Origin: Fibrobacter sp. UWEL
GTDB taxonomy: Bacteria; Fibrobacterota; Fibrobacteria; Fibrobacterales; Fibrobacteraceae
NCBI RefSeq assembly: GCF_900142535.1
Contig: NZ_FRBE01000009.1
Coordinates: forward strand, 62,001-126,000
DNA: 64,000 nucleotides
Reading direction: 5' to 3'
Of this stretch, positions 60,576-64,000 are shown one piece after another (the first letter of the stretch is position 1; every line of letters starts with the position of its first letter). A program made the translations under genes and the position numbers. Under the pieces are notes generated by a model. It was not told the DNA's origin and searched no databases. It saw only the letters and a program-made list of their open reading frames with translations.

Positions 60576-62399
60576 TTATTTTCCGTTTTTTTCAACTTGA
60601 CCTACAAAGCTAGAGATGCCAAGATCCATAATCGTCTGTGCATACTTCTTGTGCAAGTAGGCATTCACACTTTCAGCATCATCCATCTGCAACACCGTAA
60701 GGGCCGTATCGCGGACATCCTCAAAGTTGATGGAGCGGATGATTTTCTTAGTGGACATGACACTCCAGGGTGTCATGGAAAGTTCGTCAATTCCAAGTCC
60801 CACCAGCAGAAGGACACTCATGGGGTCGGCACTCATTTCGCCGCAAACCGCCACAGGAATTCCTTCACGATGTGCAGCCCGCACGGTCTGATAAATCATG
60901 CTGAGCACAGCCGGATGATGAGGCTGGAACATATCCGTAATAAGTTCGTTGGTACGGTCCACTGCCAGGGTAAACTGGATCAAGTCATTGGTACCGATGC
61001 TGAAGAAGTCCACTTCCTTCGCTAGTTTGTCCACAATCATCACGGCGGAGGGAACTTCAATCATGACGCCCACTTTCACCTTGGCAACTTTCTTGCCGGC
61101 GGCTTCCAGTTCTTCGCGGCAACGCTTGATGCAAGCCTTAGCTCTGCGCAATTCCGTCATACTGGAAATCATAGGCAAGAGAATGCGAAGATTTCCCTTA
61201 GTATTCGCAAGGAGAAGAGCTGTCAGCTGTTCACAGAACAAGTCTTCCTTGTCTAAACAAACTCGAATGGAACGCCATCCCATAAAGGGATTGGATTCAC
61301 TAACGGCGTTAATACCGCTGACCAGTTTATCACCACCAGCATCCAAGGTACGGATCACAACCGGACAGGGAGCCATGGTTTCCAGGATGTAGCGATAAGC
61401 ATCACGCTGTTCATCCTTCGTGGGAGCGTTTTTGCGCAGGAACAAAAATTCAGAACGATACAGACCGATGCCAGATGCACCGAAGTCAGTCACCTTGTCC
61501 GCTTCTGCAGGCAATTCAATATTTGCATGAAGGGTGATGTACTTGCCATCACGGGTCATGGGTTCCAGCTGTCGCATGGTAAACAGTTCGCGACGCTGAC
61601 GTTCAAATACTTCCTGACGTTTATGGAATTCCTGAATATCCTCTTCGTTGGGATTGACGATGACGGTACCATTGGAACCATCCACAATCAGGATATCATT
61701 AGGTTTGACCACCGCCGCAGAATTACGCAGGCCAGAAACCAAGGGCAACTGCAGGGAGCGAGCAAGAATAGCGACGTGGCTCGTACGGCCACCGGTATCC
61801 ATCACCAAGCCACAGACCTGGCCCGGCTTAATGGACATAAGCAAGCTGGGCAAAAGTTCATGTCCAACAAGCACAACACCATCTTCAGCAGCCACATCCT
61901 CCAGCACAGGTCCGGAGTCTTCCATGGCAGCCATGAGACGGTTATAAAGATCTCGCAAGTCCGTAGCCTTGTCCCGCATGGCAGCAGAATTGATGGCTTC
62001 GAACTTATCGATGTAGGCGCCAAGAACCACATGCACAGCCCAACGGGCGTTCTTATGTTCCCTGCGGATTTTATCCAGGATACCATTGACCAAGCCCGGA
62101 TCCTGAAGAATCATCAGGTGGGTTGCAAAAATCAGGCTATCCTTAACGCCTGTACGACCTTCGGAGATTTCCTTAATCTGGGCAATCTCTTTTGCGGTCT
62201 TGTTAATGGCTTTCAGGAAAACCTGTTCCTCGTCGGGAATACGACTTTCAGGAAGAGTTTCCTCCACCACGGAAACTTCACGGTTAATAACCGGAAAAAC
62301 CCGGCCCATCGCAAAGCCGGGAGATGCAGGCACGCCTGTTAGAACAGTGCGTACCGGCTTGATCTTATCATCAGCAAGGTTCTTCGTTGAAGTGGTCAC
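60576..62399 (-). CDS. ptsI: Phosphoenolpyruvate-protein phosphotransferase (enzyme I)
   Basis: A 607-residue enzyme I of the PTS. Phospho-His loop in GGRTSHVAILARSL, GLYRSEFLFLRKNAPTKDEQ, FFSIGTNDLIQFTLAVDRTNEL, VAVCGEMSADP with the catalytic Cys. The start is the GTG at 62399: GGGAGGT lies about 10 nt upstream, and ptsH reading frame overlaps it by 29 nt. Translation is thus coupled to HPr. No PTS sugar permease (EII) is in the window, so the pair may serve regulation or distant EII genes. Confidence 0.92.
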   Translation of the reverse strand: MTTSTKNLADDKIKPVRTVLTGVPASPGFAMGRVFPVINREVSVVEETLPESRIPDEEQVFLKAINKTAKEIAQIKEISEGRTGVKDSLIFATHLMILQDPGLVNGILDKIRREHKNARWAVHVVLGAYIDKFEAINSAAMRDKATDLRDLYNRLMAAMEDSGPVLEDVAAEDGVVLVGHELLPSLLMSIKPGQVCGLVMDTGGRTSHVAILARSLQLPLVSGLRNSAAVVKPNDILIVDGSNGTVIVNPNEEDIQEFHKRQEVFERQRRELFTMRQLEPMTRDGKYITLHANIELPAEADKVTDFGASGIGLYRSEFLFLRKNAPTKDEQRDAYRYILETMAPCPVVIRTLDAGGDKLVSGINAVSESNPFMGWRSIRVCLDKEDLFCEQLTALLLANTKGNLRILLPMISSMTELRRAKACIKRCREELEAAGKKVAKVKVGVMIEVPSAVMIVDKLAKEVDFFSIGTNDLIQFTLAVDRTNELITDMFQPHHPAVLSMIYQTVRAAHREGIPVAVCGEMSADPMSVLLLVGLGIDELSMTPWSVMSTKKIIRSINFEDVRDTALTVLQMDDAESVNAYLHKKYAQTIMDLGISSFVGQVEKNGK

Positions 62400-62643
62400 C
62401 GAACAAGACCTCCAACTGGGAGGCAACGTTTTCTTCGTCCTCACCGTCGATTTCAAACTTCACTTCAGATCCAGCGGGAATCGCAAGCATCATCACATTC
62501 AAAATACTCTTGGCATTCGCCTTAGAACCTTCGAATACGATGGAGACATCACTCTGTGCCTGACCGGTAACATCAACAATCATACCGGCAGGGCGCGCGT
62601 GAATACCCAATTTATTTGTGACCACCAAAGTTTTAACTATCAT
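62371..62643 (-). CDS. ptsH: HPr phosphocarrier protein
   Basis: A 90-residue HPr. LGIHARPAGMIVDV carries the active-site His (His16) and AKSILNVMMLAIPAGSEV the Ser46-type regulatory site (Ser48 here). A short acidic C-terminal addition follows. It takes phosphate from enzyme I. The Ser region is intact, so control by an HPr kinase is possible. It overlaps ptsI by 29 nt and follows the mlaD-like gene by 8 nt. Confidence 0.94.
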   Translation of the reverse strand: MIVKTLVVTNKLGIHARPAGMIVDVTGQAQSDVSIVFEGSKANAKSILNVMMLAIPAGSEVKFEIDGEDEENVASQLEVLFGDHFNEEPC

Positions 62644-62651
62644 CTTTTTCC

Positions 62652-63572
62652 TCAGAAAATATCAACGTTGACGTCCAGACCATCCTTCAGGATGACGCGG
62701 AACAGACTATCAGCAGAGTGGATCGTCTTGACCAGATCGTCATGGAGGGCTCTGTCGTTCAGCAAGATACCAGCGGTGTTATCCTTGGAGTTGATCTTCT
62801 TTTGGACATTGGCCAGCAGAACATCCAAATGCTTGGTAACACCATCCAGTTCACCCATCAGCTTATCTGCATTACCCATCAGTTTATCGGTATTTGCAAA
62901 CATATTATCAATGGGGGGCTTCACGCCGTCAATCAATTCGTTCACCTTCACGGTCACCTGATTCAGGCCATCCAGGCTCTTCTTAATCTGGGGATCAGTG
63001 GTGTTCAAGAGTTTCATAGTACGATCTTCAAGAGCTTCCGCCTTTACGAGGAGAGTCTTGAAACGTTCCTGGAATTCAGGATTGGTAATGGTCTGCCCCA
63101 AAGCCTGCTTTACGGACTCCAGAAGAACCTTGGTGCTATCGCAAACTTCACCAGCAAGACCCAAGGCTTCTGCAATACCTGCGTCAAACTGGCCATTAAT
63201 CGTATCACCAGGAGTGAAATACTTGGTAGAATCGCCAAGAATCATACCAATCTGACGTTCGCCCATGATACCAATATTCTGCACTCGGATTTCGGAATCT
63301 GTGGGGATCTTTACGTCGGTACGCAAGCGAACCGTCACCACCACGCGGTGGCCAGAAAGTTCAATTTTTTCCACCTTACCCAGTTTTACGCCATTAACCT
63401 TGACAGGGTCATCCAAAACAAGGGTGCTGACCTGGGTAAAGCGCAGGTAGAACGTGTTATAAGTTTCTCTAGGATCCTTTTCGTTCAGGAAAAAGATGCC
63501 AAAAACCAAAATTACGAGGGCCAGTATAACAACTAGACCAACAGAAAAATAGAGTGCAGAATACTTCTTCAT
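62652..63572 (-). CDS. MCE/MlaD-family protein
   Basis: A 306-residue protein with one N-terminal helix (about 8-30), then an MCE domain (about 38-118: FTQVSTLVLDDPVKVNGVKLGKVEKIEL, VRLRTDVKIPTDSEIRVQNIGIMGERQIGM), and a long helical C-terminus (about 135-300) like the tails of MlaD/PqiB relatives. Periplasmic substrate-carrier of a lipid ABC system. No MlaE/MlaF genes are seen nearby in the window; they may lie beyond the right edge. Confidence 0.88.
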   Translation of the reverse strand: MKKYSALYFSVGLVVILALVILVFGIFFLNEKDPRETYNTFYLRFTQVSTLVLDDPVKVNGVKLGKVEKIELSGHRVVVTVRLRTDVKIPTDSEIRVQNIGIMGERQIGMILGDSTKYFTPGDTINGQFDAGIAEALGLAGEVCDSTKVLLESVKQALGQTITNPEFQERFKTLLVKAEALEDRTMKLLNTTDPQIKKSLDGLNQVTVKVNELIDGVKPPIDNMFANTDKLMGNADKLMGELDGVTKHLDVLLANVQKKINSKDNTAGILLNDRALHDDLVKTIHSADSLFRVILKDGLDVNVDIF

Positions 63573-63591
63573 TTGGAATTTAATCTAGTTA

Positions 63592-64000
63592 TTATTCTTC
63601 GATTCTTGTAATGGGACTATTGTTTTCAATGCCATTTACGTGACGATCCAGCCAATCATACAGCAGAGCGTCCCTTTCATCCTTCTTCAGGAGGAATTTT
63701 TCGCGACCTTCCTTCTGCATGTACACGTCCAGATAGGTCATCAGCACGCCACCAGCCACGGAAACGTTCATGGATTCGGTAATACCGTACTGAGGCAGTT
63801 TGAATTCATAGTCGGCATGAGCCAGGGTATCCGGGTGATTGCCATGGAATTCGCTACCCAGGTAGAAAGCAGTAGGCTGACTCAAGTCCAAATCCAGAAC
63901 GGAATTGGTAGTATTGGTGCTAGCAACAGCAATCTTATAGCCCTTAGCACGAAGCTTTTCCATGCAGAGCATGCGCTTCTTGTACAAATAAAGATTCATC
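63592..64000 (-). CDS. SpoU-type tRNA/rRNA 2'-O-methyltransferase (C-terminal part)
   Basis: The visible 136 codons are the C-terminal half of a SPOUT methyltransferase. FYLGSEFHGNHPDTLAHAD is motif 2 and LPQYGITESMNVSVAGGVLMTYLD motif 3 of the TrmH/SpoU family. An in-frame ATG occurs at 63997-63999 but lies in the middle of the expected fold, so the gene continues past the window edge. Its C-terminal tail is basic and acidic mixed, 19 nt ahead of the mlaD-like gene. Target RNA unknown (tRNA-Gm18-type is common). Confidence 0.82.
   Translation of the reverse strand, partial: MNLYLYKKRMLCMEKLRAKGYKIAVASTNTTNSVLDLDLSQPTAFYLGSEFHGNHPDTLAHADYEFKLPQYGITESMNVSVAGGVLMTYLDVYMQKEGREKFLLKKDERDALLYDWLDRHVNGIENNSPITRIEE

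Overview
The window looks like chromosomal DNA of a Fibrobacter-type bacterium (Fibrobacterota). The reasons are a small lipoprotein with the Fibrobacter succinogenes major paralogous (FISUMP) domain at 9135-9677, a secreted family 8 glycanase with Ser-rich linkers and a C-terminal sorting-type tail, several CotH/lamin-tail surface lipoproteins, an eukaryote-like (type 2) isoleucyl-tRNA synthetase, and mid-range base composition. I saw no rRNA, tRNA or CRISPR array.

Layout. 1-8741 is housekeeping and metabolism: a polar amino-acid ABC importer, a GH13 alpha-glucosidase, an alpha/beta hydrolase, a FIST-GGDEF diguanylate cyclase, an SDR, a U32-like protein and a LysR regulator. 8852-17840 is an accessory stretch. 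It holds a SemiSWEET/PQ-loop protein, the FISUMP lipoprotein, two DUF3791-like small genes, a stray 3' end of an ArsC/Spx-type gene in front of a DUF6973-like toxin-type gene with a membrane-protein partner, the intact ArsC-type gene, a lipoprotein, a SEC-C protein, a candidate structured RNA of about 350 nt, a cytosine-5 methyltransferase with an adjacent restriction-endonuclease-like gene, and a DUF1016 (YhcG-type) nuclease that has lost its catalytic core. 17960-32459 holds ileS, a sugar/H+ symporter, a frameshifted polysaccharide deacetylase, the GH8 glycanase, and an operon encoding an outer-membrane-like protein, SppA, a CorC-type protein and an acyltransferase.

32542-54297 is a large surface-polysaccharide locus. 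It encodes a CotH lipoprotein, a Wzx flippase, a DegT aminotransferase, an ATP-grasp ligase, an opine-type dehydrogenase, a BY-kinase/chain-length protein, a Wzy-like polymerase, a GH5 glycanase, five glycosyltransferases and a WecB/TagA/CpsF transferase. A convergent operon adds UDP-glucose dehydrogenase and all four enzymes for GDP-D-glycero-alpha-D-manno-heptose (hddA, gmhA, hddC, gmhB). 54428-64000 holds a second CotH lipoprotein, an EamA exporter, a lytic transglycosylase, ptsI-ptsH, an MCE/MlaD protein and the end of a SpoU-type RNA methyltransferase.

The most striking observation is in ileS. A 79-nt hairpin-rich insertion with a 6-bp direct repeat (TGCAAA) splits the class I signature region just before the HIGH motif. 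It introduces a stop and a frame change, yet exact removal restores an uninterrupted 1,061-residue enzyme with the expected sequence. It is either a recent palindromic mobile element in an essential gene or an insertion tolerated by translational bypass or RNA processing. Other signals worth a look are the duplicated-stem RNA upstream of the methyltransferase, a ribosome-binding site buried in a long hairpin in front of the DUF1016 gene, two heptanucleotide arrays each placed directly upstream of a start codon, a 17-nt palindrome shared by two accessory genes, and the aminotransferase/ATP-grasp/opine-dehydrogenase trio in the polysaccharide locus.
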